Positions 6,087 to 13,094 of a DNA stretch of 21,026 nucleotides are shown piece by piece; within the stretch, counting starts at the first letter, position 1; each line of letters opens with the position of its first letter. Where the stretch lies: positions 1-21,026 of the forward strand of contig JAFQGN010000048.1 in the NCBI GenBank assembly GCA_017398245.1, given 5' to 3'. The notes beneath the pieces were generated by a model that did not search any database, was not told the origin of the DNA, and saw only the letters and a list, made by a program, of their open reading frames with translations. Source of the stretch: Clostridia bacterium (GTDB lineage Bacteria; Bacillota_A; Clostridia; Christensenellales; Aristaeellaceae). Made by a program: the position numbers and the translations under genes.

Positions 6087-6701
6087 ATGAGTGATAATAT
6101 GCCCACGAACGTTCAGCTGGATGCGAACGCGAATGGTTCCGTTAGCTTCGCGACTGAAGTAGTCGCTACGATCGCCGGTCTTGCCGCTACGGAGATCGAA
6201 GGCGTTGCCAGCATGGCCGGCGCCAACAACGGCACGAGCCTGGCCGACATCCTCTCCCGCCGCATGGCCAACAATTCCAAGAACCTCACCAAGGGCGTGA
6301 AGGTGGAAGTGCAGGACGGCAAGGTCATTGTCGATGTGAATTTTATCGTCGAATACGGCTCTCCCGTGCCGGAGGTGGCCAAGAACATTCAGGAAAACGT
6401 CAAGAAGGCCATTGAGACCATGTCCGGTCTGACGGTCGAAACGGTCGACGTGCACGTGCAGGGCATCAGCTTTGAGCGCGAGAACAAGGCCGTGGCTGAG
6501 ATCGAACAGCAGCAGCGCCTGCTTCTGCAAAAGCAGCAGGAAGACGAGCGCGAACAGCGCGAAAAGAACGACCCGGTGGATCAGCTGCGCAAGGAAGAAC
6601 AGGCCGAACCTGTGCAGGCGGAAGAAGCCGCGCAGGAAGCTGCGGAAGAAACTGCAGAAGATGAGATCTCCGCCGGGGAAGAAGAAGGCGAGCAGGAATA
6701 A
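6087..6701 (+). CDS. Asp23/Gls24 family envelope stress protein
   Basis: A 204-residue soluble protein. Residues about 15-130 form the Asp23 domain: SVSFATEVVATIAGLAATEIEGVASMAG, GVKVEVQDGKVIVDVNFIVEYG, then VAKNIQENVKKAIETMSGLTVETVDVHVQGI. Family members coat the inner face of the membrane through AmaP, the next gene. From about residue 140 the protein turns into a Gln/Glu-rich helix and a long acidic Glu/Ala tail, absent from the classical protein of about 170 residues. AAGGAGG stands 9 nt before the ATG. Codon use is strongly biased (AAG for lysine, GAA for glutamate), as in abundant proteins. Confidence 0.9.
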   Translation: MSDNMPTNVQLDANANGSVSFATEVVATIAGLAATEIEGVASMAGANNGTSLADILSRRMANNSKNLTKGVKVEVQDGKVIVDVNFIVEYGSPVPEVAKNIQENVKKAIETMSGLTVETVDVHVQGISFERENKAVAEIEQQQRLLLQKQQEDEREQREKNDPVDQLRKEEQAEPVQAEEAAQEAAEETAEDEISAGEEEGEQE

Positions 6702-6738
6702 AACTGCTTCCGCCCAAACCGGAAAGGCGGTATAGAGT

Positions 6739-7608
6739 ATGAAGTTTCGTTTGCGAGACAGGATCGCGCTGGCGATCTATTCCCTTCTCGGCTTTGTTGC
6801 AGCGGCGCTTTTTGCAGGAGTAGGCTACCTTTTGTACACGGGTATGCTCCATGTTCAGCTCCCTTTGCTCGGCCGCGCGGGTTCCATGATCGCCGCGAAT
6901 GTATTGGCCGTGATCATGCTGGTCTACTCTGCGTTCATGCTGCGTCTGGCCTTTAAGCACAAGCCGAAGAAGGACAAAAACAGCGTTACCGTGGCTACTT
7001 CCGAGCAGGGCAACGGCGAAGTGCGCGTGAGCGTGCAGGCGCTGGACGCGCTGGTAAAGCAGGCCGTGGCCGGCAACAACGAGGGCGTGGCGGACATCAA
7101 GACGAGCATCGTCAACCACGACGATTCCATCTCCGTGAAGATCGACATGAGCCTGCACGGAGACGCGCACATTCCCAATATCACAATGCTTTTGCAGAGC
7201 TCCATCAAGAGCTATATCGAGGAGTTCTCCGGCATCGCTGTGCGCGATGTGTCCATCATGGTGAAGACCATCGTTCCCGTTCTGCCGCAGCTGGCGATCG
7301 AAGAAAAGAGCGCGCCGGTCGTTCTGGAAGAGAACGAACACCGCGAAATGCCCGCGCCGCAGCTGAGCGAGGCGCAGACCGAAAGCCCGGCTGAGGAAGC
7401 TTTCGCCAATGAAGAAGATGAGCTGAGCGAGACCGCGGTCGAAAGCGAAGCTGCCGAAGAAATCGAGCAGGGGGAGCCGACCGAAGAGACGACCGACGAG
7501 ATCGTCGGAGACGAAGAAGTGGTTCTCGAAGACGAGGTCGAAACCGAAGAGGCGGCTGAATTCGCCGAAGAAGCGGAAAAGAACGAAGAAGCACAGGAAG
7601 ACGCCTGA
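6739..7608 (+). CDS. amaP: AmaP-like membrane anchor for Asp23
   Basis: A 289-residue protein with two N-terminal membrane segments (about residues 9-33 and 46-70), a basic stretch KHKPKKDK, then an Asp23-like domain (about 83-175) with EVRVSVQALDALVKQAV, GVADIKTSIVNHDDSISVKIDMSL and YIEEFSGIAVRDVSIMV. AmaP anchors Asp23 oligomers to the membrane. From about residue 190 to the end is a low-complexity tail very rich in Glu and Asp, far longer than in typical AmaP (about 180-190 residues). It lies 37 nt after asp23 and 21 nt before the DUF2273 gene in one transcript. Confidence 0.87.
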   Translation: MKFRLRDRIALAIYSLLGFVAAALFAGVGYLLYTGMLHVQLPLLGRAGSMIAANVLAVIMLVYSAFMLRLAFKHKPKKDKNSVTVATSEQGNGEVRVSVQALDALVKQAVAGNNEGVADIKTSIVNHDDSISVKIDMSLHGDAHIPNITMLLQSSIKSYIEEFSGIAVRDVSIMVKTIVPVLPQLAIEEKSAPVVLEENEHREMPAPQLSEAQTESPAEEAFANEEDELSETAVESEAAEEIEQGEPTEETTDEIVGDEEVVLEDEVETEEAAEFAEEAEKNEEAQEDA

Positions 7609-7629
7609 AGAGAAAAGAGGTAGGGACGG

Positions 7630-7824
7630 ATGTCCAATCCGATGATCAAGCGCCTTGTCGGCGCCGCTATAGGCGTCGCCATAGCTGTAATGATGTTGTT
7701 CCTCGGGTTCTGGAAAACGCTGCTGATCGTCGCGCTGGCGGCGGCCGGCTGGTGGCTTGCCGGGTCCCGGAAGGTCCCGCAGGTGGTGCTGGAATATATT
7801 TCCCGCATTTTTCACCTGAACTGA
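7630..7824 (+). CDS. DUF2273 small membrane protein
   Basis: A 64-residue protein with a glycine/alanine-rich first membrane segment (RLVGAAIGVAIAVMMLFLGF) and a second (TLLIVALAAAGWWLAG), a basic turn, and a short C-terminal tail. This is the DUF2273 pattern, found beside Asp23 and AmaP in many Bacillota and assumed to belong to the same membrane assembly; its own role is unknown. It is the last gene of the unit, followed by a hairpin at 7842. Confidence 0.88.
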   Translation: MSNPMIKRLVGAAIGVAIAVMMLFLGFWKTLLIVALAAAGWWLAGSRKVPQVVLEYISRIFHLN

Positions 7825-7841
7825 TACGAACTGCGCAGCGC

Positions 7842-7880
7842 CATGCGGCGGTACTCCGCCGCATGACGCATTTTCTGTTT
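7842..7880 (+). terminator. Probable terminator after the DUF2273 gene
   Basis: A perfect 10-bp GC-rich stem with a four-base loop (CATGCGGCGG / CCGCCGCATG, 7842-7865) is followed by ACGCATTTTCTGTTT. The U tract begins 5 nt after the stem and is broken, so termination may be partial, letting some transcription reach nusB. Confidence 0.6.
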
Positions 7881-8003
7881 GGATCGGATTATCAGAAAGC
7901 GATTGCGAGCAAATCTGCCTTTTCTGATGTGAAAACGCAGATTGCGGCGCAGATAACACGCCCGGAATTTTCAGAGACACACGGTCGATAGATTTGTTTA
8001 TTT

Positions 8004-8054
8004 CCCGGCACGGCGCCGGGTTTGCATAGAGGAAGGTACCCGCTGCGGTGCGGG
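8004..8054 (+). other. Two tandem GC hairpins in the nusB leader
   Basis: CCCGGC/GCCGGG (8004-8009 and 8015-8020) and CCCGC/GCGGG (8039-8043 and 8050-8054) can form two short hairpins just before the GGAGGG (8065-8070) of nusB. No classical promoter is evident between the asp23-unit hairpin and nusB, so this is probably a 5' leader. Confidence 0.45.
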
Positions 8055-8077
8055 AAACAGATGCGGAGGGAAATACT

Positions 8078-8488
8078 TTGGATAGGACGCAAGCGCGTGC
8101 TGCGGCAATGCAGCTGGTTTACGAAAAGGAAATGGGCGGAGACGGCGGGATCGATACCCGAATCGGGCTCCTGGAGATCGCCGAAGAGGATAAAAACACG
8201 AAATATGTGGACGAGCTGGTCGAAGCGGTTGAAAAGAATCTGACGGCTATCGATGAGAAGATCTCCTCGTTCCTGCGAAGCGGATGGCGGCTTGAGCGCA
8301 TCACCCGTGTGGATCTGTGCATTCTGCGCGTGGGCGTGGCCGAAATGCTGTATTGCGGAACTCCGGCTGCTGTTGTGATCAACGAGGCGATCGAGCTTTC
8401 CAGGAAGTATTCCACGGAAGAGATCGGTTCGTTCATCAACGGCGTGCTGGGCTCTGTTGCCCGCAGCATGCAGGCGGAAAAGGCGTAA
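8078..8488 (+). CDS. nusB: Transcription antitermination factor NusB
   Basis: A 136-residue all-helical protein matching NusB from the start (RTQARAAAMQLVYEKEM) through YVDELVEAVEKNLTAIDEKISSFL and the conserved C-terminal part LERITRVDLCILRVGVAEML, PAAVVINEAIELSRKYSTEEIGSFINGVLGSVA. With NusE (ribosomal protein S10) it binds boxA RNA and supports rRNA antitermination. I chose TTG at 8078 because GGAGGG (8065-8070) lies 7 nt upstream and NusB proteins normally begin just before this R..AR motif; a GTG at 8048 would add ten non-conserved residues. It opens a long block of closely packed genes and is 2 nt from the next one. Confidence 0.93.
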   Translation: MDRTQARAAAMQLVYEKEMGGDGGIDTRIGLLEIAEEDKNTKYVDELVEAVEKNLTAIDEKISSFLRSGWRLERITRVDLCILRVGVAEMLYCGTPAAVVINEAIELSRKYSTEEIGSFINGVLGSVARSMQAEKA

Positions 8489-8490
8489 AT

Positions 8491-9441
8491 ATGGGCGTTC
8501 TCGGTATCGATACGAGCTGCTATACCACCTCTGTGGCGTATGCGCAGAGAGGAGCAGAGCCTGTTCAGGCGCGAAGGATTTTGACGGTTCCCGAAGGAAA
8601 AAGTGGACTGCAGCAGTCCGGCGCGCTGTTTCAGCATGTTCAGAATCTTCCGGTCATGCTGGAAGAGCTGCGCGCAAAGTGTCCGGAAATGCAGATAGAG
8701 GCCGTATGCGCGAGCACGCGGCCGCGTGATGCGCAGGACAGCTATATGCCCGTGTTTCTAGCGGGAGAAGGGACGGCAAGGGGGATCGCGGCCTCTTTGC
8801 AAGTCCCATTTTTTGCTACTTCGCACCAGCAGGGGCATGTGCGCGCCGCGATTTTGCACAGCGGCATCCCGGAGGGCGATTTCATGGCAGTGCACCTTTC
8901 CGGCGGCACGACCGAGCTTTTGCACACAGGGTTTGATCTGCATGTCGATCTGCTGGGCGGTACGGAGGATCTCAACGCAGGGCAGCTGGTGGACAGGACA
9001 GGCGTTGCGCTGGGCTTGCCGTTCCCTTGCGGTCCGCATCTGGAAGAGCTGGCAAAAGGCGGCAAAGCGGAATCGAAGATCCCGCTTTCGGCTAAAGGAA
9101 TGGCGCTGCATTTTTCCGGAGCGGAGGCGCAGATCATGCGCTGGGTGGAATCCGGCGAGATGAAAAAAGAGGACATTGCAGCGGAAGTGTATTCGTACCT
9201 GAGCCGCGCGGTTGCGCATCTTCTGACCGAAGGGTACAAGCATACTGGCTGCAAAAACGTGCTTATTGCGGGCGGAGTTTCTTCTTCGGCCCGTTTCCGC
9301 ACTCTTCTGCCCGAACGGCTCCGGCGCAAGAAATGCCCGGTGCGCGTGTACTGGGGCAAGCCGGAGTTTTCTTCCGACAACGCCGTAGGCGCGGCGCTGA
9401 TCGGTCTTGATTTGTTTGAAGGGAGCCGAGAAGCGAAATGA
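8491..9441 (+). CDS. TsaD/Kae1-like paralog of the ASKHA fold
   Basis: A 316-residue protein of the TsaD/Kae1 (old Gcp, peptidase M22) family: MGVLGIDTSCYTTSVA at the start, HQQGH (112-116) with metal-binding His112 and His116, HLSGGTTELL (135-144), GGTEDLNAGQLVDRTGVALGLPFPCGP (156-182), GGVSSS (261-266) and SSDNAVGAA with Asp296 as third metal ligand. Canonical TsaD makes the t6A modification of tRNA with TsaB and TsaE. This copy departs from TsaD at several phosphate-contact positions, including SGGT for SGGH and EDLNAGQ for the usual DDAAGE. Similar divergent paralogs sit beside nusB in Clostridia, so I read it as a paralog, not the t6A enzyme. It overlaps folD by 4 nt (ATGA). Confidence 0.8.
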   Translation: MGVLGIDTSCYTTSVAYAQRGAEPVQARRILTVPEGKSGLQQSGALFQHVQNLPVMLEELRAKCPEMQIEAVCASTRPRDAQDSYMPVFLAGEGTARGIAASLQVPFFATSHQQGHVRAAILHSGIPEGDFMAVHLSGGTTELLHTGFDLHVDLLGGTEDLNAGQLVDRTGVALGLPFPCGPHLEELAKGGKAESKIPLSAKGMALHFSGAEAQIMRWVESGEMKKEDIAAEVYSYLSRAVAHLLTEGYKHTGCKNVLIAGGVSSSARFRTLLPERLRRKKCPVRVYWGKPEFSSDNAVGAALIGLDLFEGSREAK

Positions 9442-10289
9442 CGGCCCGATATATAGACGGTAAAGCGACGGCGGCAGATATTCGCGCCGAATTGCGCAAT
9501 AGAGTGGACGCGCTGCGGGAACGAGGCGTTGTCCCCGGCCTTGCGGTTATTCTGGCAAGCGACGATCCCGCTTCGAAGGTGTATGTGCGCAACAAAGAAA
9601 AGGCGTGCGCGCAGGTGGGGATCGCATCGCGTACGATCCGCCTGCAGGCAGACGCTGCGCAGAGCGACCTGATGCAGACGATCGAAAAGCTGAACGCGGA
9701 TCCTTCCGTGCACGGGATCCTTCTGCAGCTGCCGACCTACGCTCATCTGGATTCCAAGGCTGCGCTGAGCACGATCCTGCCCGAAAAGGACGTGGACGGC
9801 TTTCACCCGGTGAACGCGGGAAAGCTGTTTCTTGGAGAGGAAGCACCGGCGGCGTGCACCCCTGCGGGGTGTATGGAGCTGCTGCGCAGGACCGGGATTT
9901 CGCTGAACGGCAAGCGCGCCGTGGTTCTTGGCCGAAGCAATATCGTGGGAAAGCCGATGGCTGCGATGCTTTTGCAGGCGAACTGCACGGTAACGGTCTG
10001 CCACAGCAAGACCGAGAATCTTTCTGCGATAACGCGGGAGGCGGACATTCTCGTCGCGGCGATCGGAAAGCCGAAGTTCGTTACGGCGGAAATGGTAAAG
10101 AGCGCCGCAGTCGTTCTGGACGTGGGCATCAACCGCCTTGCAGACGGAACGCTCTGCGGTGATGTGGATACGGACGATGTGGCGCGCGTTGCATCGTATA
10201 TCACTCCGGTTCCCGGGGGAGTCGGGCCGATGACGATCGCCATGCTCCTTGTGAACACGGTAAAAGCGGCGGAGAAATATGCAGAATAA
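9438..10289 (+). CDS. folD: Bifunctional methylenetetrahydrofolate dehydrogenase/cyclohydrolase
   Basis: A 283-residue FolD, the usual length. It oxidises 5,10-methylene-THF to methenyl-THF with NADP and hydrolyses it to 10-formyl-THF. Visible motifs are VYVRNK with Tyr49 and catalytic Lys53, ILLQLPTY (94-101, where QLPLP is usual), KDVDGFHP (117-124), CTPAGCMELL (140-149), the dinucleotide loop GRSNIVGKP (165-173), and PVPGGVGPMTIAML near the C-terminus. Its start overlaps the end of the TsaD-like gene and its end overlaps xseA by 11 nt, so it belongs to the same transcript. Confidence 0.96.
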   Translation: MTARYIDGKATAADIRAELRNRVDALRERGVVPGLAVILASDDPASKVYVRNKEKACAQVGIASRTIRLQADAAQSDLMQTIEKLNADPSVHGILLQLPTYAHLDSKAALSTILPEKDVDGFHPVNAGKLFLGEEAPAACTPAGCMELLRRTGISLNGKRAVVLGRSNIVGKPMAAMLLQANCTVTVCHSKTENLSAITREADILVAAIGKPKFVTAEMVKSAAVVLDVGINRLADGTLCGDVDTDDVARVASYITPVPGGVGPMTIAMLLVNTVKAAEKYAE

Positions 10290-11523
10290 CTGGACGCTGA
10301 GCGTAAGCCAGCTCAATGAATATGTGCGCGTTCAGCTTGCATCGGACCCTGTTTTGCGTGAATTGCGCGTGGAAGGGGAGATTTCCGGCTTCAAGCGCGC
10401 GATAAGCGGACATATGTACTTTGCGCTGAAGGATGAATCTGCGCGGGTGCAGTGCGTGATGTTCCGGCAAAACGCGCTTGCGTTGGATTTTATGCCTTGC
10501 GACGGCATGAAAGTGATCGTTCGGGGCAGCGCTTCGCTGTTTGTTCGCGATGGGACATATCAGGTGTATGTCGAGGCCATGCAGCAGCAGGGAATCGGCG
10601 ATCTGTACCGACAGTTTATGCTGCTCAAGGAGCGCCTTGCGCGAGAAGGGCTGTTTGACCCGGCGCTCAAGCGCCCGCTGCCTGAATTTGCGCGGAAGAT
10701 CGGCATTGTGACGAGCAGAAGCGGCGCGGTACTGCACGACATACTGCGCGTGGGCTGGGCCAGATGGCCGAATATGCGCTTTGTGCTCGCGCCCTGCAGC
10801 GTGCAGGGGCCCGGCGCGGCGGAGGAGATCGTCGAGGCGATCGGGCTGCTGAACAGGCATTCCGATTGCGACGTGATCCTGTGCGGGCGCGGTGGCGGTT
10901 CGCTGGAGGATTTGTGGCCGTTTAACGAGGAGAAGGTCGCGCGTGCGATCCGCGCAAGCAGGATCCCGGTCGTTTCGTGCGTTGGGCATGAAACGGATTT
11001 TACGATTGCGGATTTTGCAGCCGACTGTCGCGCGGCAACGCCCTCGAACGCGGCGGAGATCGCAGTTGGGCTGCGAAGTGAATACCTGGAAGAAATATCA
11101 GACTATAAGGCGGCCTTGCAGCGCGCTGCTGTCCGAAAGCTGAGCCTTCTGAAAAACGAGCTGAGCGCGCTTTCTGCGCGAAGGGTATTTGCAAACCCCG
11201 CTTCGGCATGGGTGGAGCCGCGCAGAAAAGAGCTGGAACAGCTTTCGATCCGGCTGAAGAACACCGCCGGACAAAGAGTGAGTTTTGCTAAGGCGGAGCT
11301 TGCCGTTGAAATGGCAAGGCTGCAGGCTCTAAGGCCCGGCGCGCCGCTCGAGAGAGGTTATGCACTGATCGAACAAGGCGGGAAGATCGCCGAGAATGCG
11401 GCGCAGCTTCGGGAAGGCGGAGCGAACATCTGGATGAAGGACGGCGGTTGGGCTGCCGAGCTTGTCCATCCGGCAGAAGGGAGCGCATGGGAACATGCCC
11501 AGGAAAAAGGAACCGACGTTTGA
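10279..11523 (+). CDS. xseA: Exodeoxyribonuclease VII large subunit
   Basis: A 414-residue XseA. It has an N-terminal OB fold (about residues 5-100: LSVSQLNEYVR, LRVEGEISGFKRAISGHMYFALKD, MFRQ), then the catalytic domain with KIGIVTSRSGAVLHDIL (140-156), CGRGGGSLEDLWPFNEE (202-218) and GHETDFTIADFAADCRAATPSNAAE (236-260), followed by a long coiled-coil region and a final LERGYALIEQGGK motif. With XseB it degrades single-stranded DNA into oligonucleotides. The ATG at 10279 lies inside folD behind GGCGGAG, and the end overlaps xseB by 29 nt, which suggests coupled translation of the two subunits. Confidence 0.96.
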   Translation: MQNNWTLSVSQLNEYVRVQLASDPVLRELRVEGEISGFKRAISGHMYFALKDESARVQCVMFRQNALALDFMPCDGMKVIVRGSASLFVRDGTYQVYVEAMQQQGIGDLYRQFMLLKERLAREGLFDPALKRPLPEFARKIGIVTSRSGAVLHDILRVGWARWPNMRFVLAPCSVQGPGAAEEIVEAIGLLNRHSDCDVILCGRGGGSLEDLWPFNEEKVARAIRASRIPVVSCVGHETDFTIADFAADCRAATPSNAAEIAVGLRSEYLEEISDYKAALQRAAVRKLSLLKNELSALSARRVFANPASAWVEPRRKELEQLSIRLKNTAGQRVSFAKAELAVEMARLQALRPGAPLERGYALIEQGGKIAENAAQLREGGANIWMKDGGWAAELVHPAEGSAWEHAQEKGTDV

Positions 11524-11737
11524 AGAGAAGCTGAGCCGACTGCGCGGCATTGTGGAAGCGTTGGAGAGCGGCGAAATGGCGCTCAAGGAGACGTTTGAAG
11601 CATACGAAGAAGGCGTGAACATTGCAAAAGAGTTGGAAAAAATGCTGCTTGAGGGCGAACGGCGCATTGAGCTGATGACCGCGCAGGGCAGCACGCAGGA
11701 TATCACAGGCGAAATCGCCGAAGCAAAGGAAGGTTGA
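11495..11737 (+). CDS. xseB: Exodeoxyribonuclease VII small subunit
   Basis: An 80-residue XseB with the conserved helical hairpin FEEKLSRLRGIVEALESGEMALKETFEAYEEG, followed by KELEKMLLEGERRIELM. Several copies wrap around the coiled coil of XseA in exonuclease VII. I use the ATG at 11495, which gives the family length; a TTG at 11462 would add eleven residues. The ribosome binding site is distant (AGAAGGGAG about 11 nt upstream), so coupling to the overlapping xseA probably matters. It is followed by ispA after 2 nt. Confidence 0.94.
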   Translation: MPRKKEPTFEEKLSRLRGIVEALESGEMALKETFEAYEEGVNIAKELEKMLLEGERRIELMTAQGSTQDITGEIAEAKEG

Positions 11738-11739
11738 TT

Positions 11740-12615
11740 ATGACGACGCACGCAGAATATGTCCGTGATATTGAACAGCGGCTGCGTACAATTTTTTATG
11801 GAAATTCCGGCGTACAGGCAGAATCGATGTGCTACAGCCTGCTGGCGGGTGGGAAGAGACTGCGCCCGGCCATGCTGCTCGCTGCAGTAGAAATGCTCGG
11901 CGGATCTGTCGAAGAGGCGATGATCCCCGCATGCGCCATTGAGATGATCCATACCTATTCTCTGATCCACGATGATCTGCCCGGTATGGACGACGATACC
12001 CTGCGCAGAGGCGTGCCTACCAACCATGTGGTCTACGGAGTTGGGCAGGCGATCCTCGCGGGAGACGGTCTTTTGACGCATGCGTTTCAGATTATGGCCG
12101 AAAACGCGCTGAATTACCCCGAGCATGCGGTACGCCATATCTGGGCTATTCGAGAGATCGCTTCCGGCGCAGGCGTGAACGGCATGATCCAGGGGCAGAG
12201 CCTCGATCTCCTTTGCGAAAAGGAAGGCGGCGGTGCAAACGAGCTGGAGCTGATCCACCTTGGCAAAACAGCTGCCATGTTCCGCGCGGCTCTTCGCGCA
12301 GGCGGCAGGATCGCCGGGGCAGACGATGGAGAGCTGTACGCGCTGACGGAGTTTGCCCGCAATTACGGGCTTCTGTTCCAGTATGCGGACGATATCATGG
12401 ACGTCGTCTCTTCCGCCGCAAAGATGGGCAAGAGCATTGGCAAGGATGAAAAGAGCGGAAAGCTGACCGCTGTGTCTCTCTATGGCCTGGACGGCGCGAA
12501 GGAGCGCTGCAGGACGCTGTATAATGACGCGGTCGATGCGCTGCGCGCATTCGGCGGCAGGGGCGAGTACCTGTTCCACGCCGCGCAGGACTGCGTTGAA
12601 AAGATCGATCTGTAA
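11740..12615 (+). CDS. ispA: Farnesyl diphosphate synthase (IspA family)
   Basis: A 291-residue trans-prenyl diphosphate synthase. It has the first aspartate-rich motif DDLPGMDDD (78-86), the second DDIMD (217-221), the substrate lysine/arginine stretch GGKRLRP (37-43), and the small-residue pocket HTYSLIHDDLP before the first motif. It condenses isopentenyl diphosphate with DMAPP and geranyl diphosphate to give C15 farnesyl diphosphate for undecaprenol and quinone-type products. AAGGAAGG ends 6 nt before the ATG at 11740; a TTG at 11734 overlaps the xseB stop and is less likely. It shares the block with dxs, which feeds the same pathway. Confidence 0.95.
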   Translation: MTTHAEYVRDIEQRLRTIFYGNSGVQAESMCYSLLAGGKRLRPAMLLAAVEMLGGSVEEAMIPACAIEMIHTYSLIHDDLPGMDDDTLRRGVPTNHVVYGVGQAILAGDGLLTHAFQIMAENALNYPEHAVRHIWAIREIASGAGVNGMIQGQSLDLLCEKEGGGANELELIHLGKTAAMFRAALRAGGRIAGADDGELYALTEFARNYGLLFQYADDIMDVVSSAAKMGKSIGKDEKSGKLTAVSLYGLDGAKERCRTLYNDAVDALRAFGGRGEYLFHAAQDCVEKIDL

Positions 12616-12629
12616 GGAGTTGACCGGAA

Positions 12630-13076
12630 TTGAAGCAGCTGCTCGATCTTCTGGGCAACCGTGTGCTGTGGGCCTGCGTCATTTCCTGGGCGACGGCGCA
12701 GGGTGCGAAAGTCCTCCTATGCCGTCTGATCGAAAAGAAGTGGGATTGGAAGCGCTTTTTCGGCCTTGGCGGCATGCCTTCCTCGCATTCTTCCGTCATG
12801 TGCACGGTAACGATGTCGGCGGGCATTATGCGCGGCTTCGGCTCGCTTGAATTTGTGATGATGCTGGTCATCGCGCTCGTTGTGATGACGGATGCATCCG
12901 GCGTGCGGCGCGAAGCAGGACAGCATGCGCGCATACTGAACAAGATTTTGCAGGATATGAAAGAAAACGATAACGCCATTACATACGATACGCTCAAAGA
13001 ACTGCTCGGCCATTCTCCGTTTGAAGTGCTCGTCGGCGCGCTGCTTGGCGTGCTGGTGGCGTTCGCGGTCATGTAA
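12630..13076 (+). CDS. Divergent PAP2 family membrane protein (YuiD-like)
   Basis: A 148-residue membrane protein of the DUF212 / divergent PAP2 family. Motifs are GGMPSSHSS (47-55), the family's equivalent of the phosphatase core, then MTDASGVRREAGQHARILNKIL and the end motif LKELLGHSPFEVLVGALLGVLVA. These proteins are thought to be acid-phosphatase- or vanadium-haloperoxidase-related, possibly acting on lipid phosphates; placement between ispA and dxs hints at polyprenyl phosphate handling, but that is inference. It starts at TTG (12630) behind AAGGAG with a 10-nt spacer; no in-frame ATG lies before the conserved region. Confidence 0.88.
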   Translation: MKQLLDLLGNRVLWACVISWATAQGAKVLLCRLIEKKWDWKRFFGLGGMPSSHSSVMCTVTMSAGIMRGFGSLEFVMMLVIALVVMTDASGVRREAGQHARILNKILQDMKENDNAITYDTLKELLGHSPFEVLVGALLGVLVAFAVM

Positions 13077-13094
13077 GGGCAGGCGGAGGTTCTC

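Noticed and set aside
6466..7980. 504-residue open frame antisense to asp23-amaP
   Set aside because: It mirrors the strongly biased codon use of the sense genes; His/Asp-rich composition and no ribosome binding site or family match.
7752..7991. 79-residue frame overlapping the DUF2273 gene and the following hairpin
   Set aside because: It runs through the probable terminator, starts inside DUF2273 without a ribosome binding site, and has no recognisable pattern.
8317..8490. Longer start for the TsaD-like protein
   Set aside because: It would overlap nusB by over 170 nt; the family begins with the LGIDTS motif directly after ATG 8491.
8742..10316. 524-residue open frame antisense to the TsaD-like gene and folD
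   Set aside because: Both sense genes are clear family members; the antisense frame has Arg/His/Cys-rich shadow composition.
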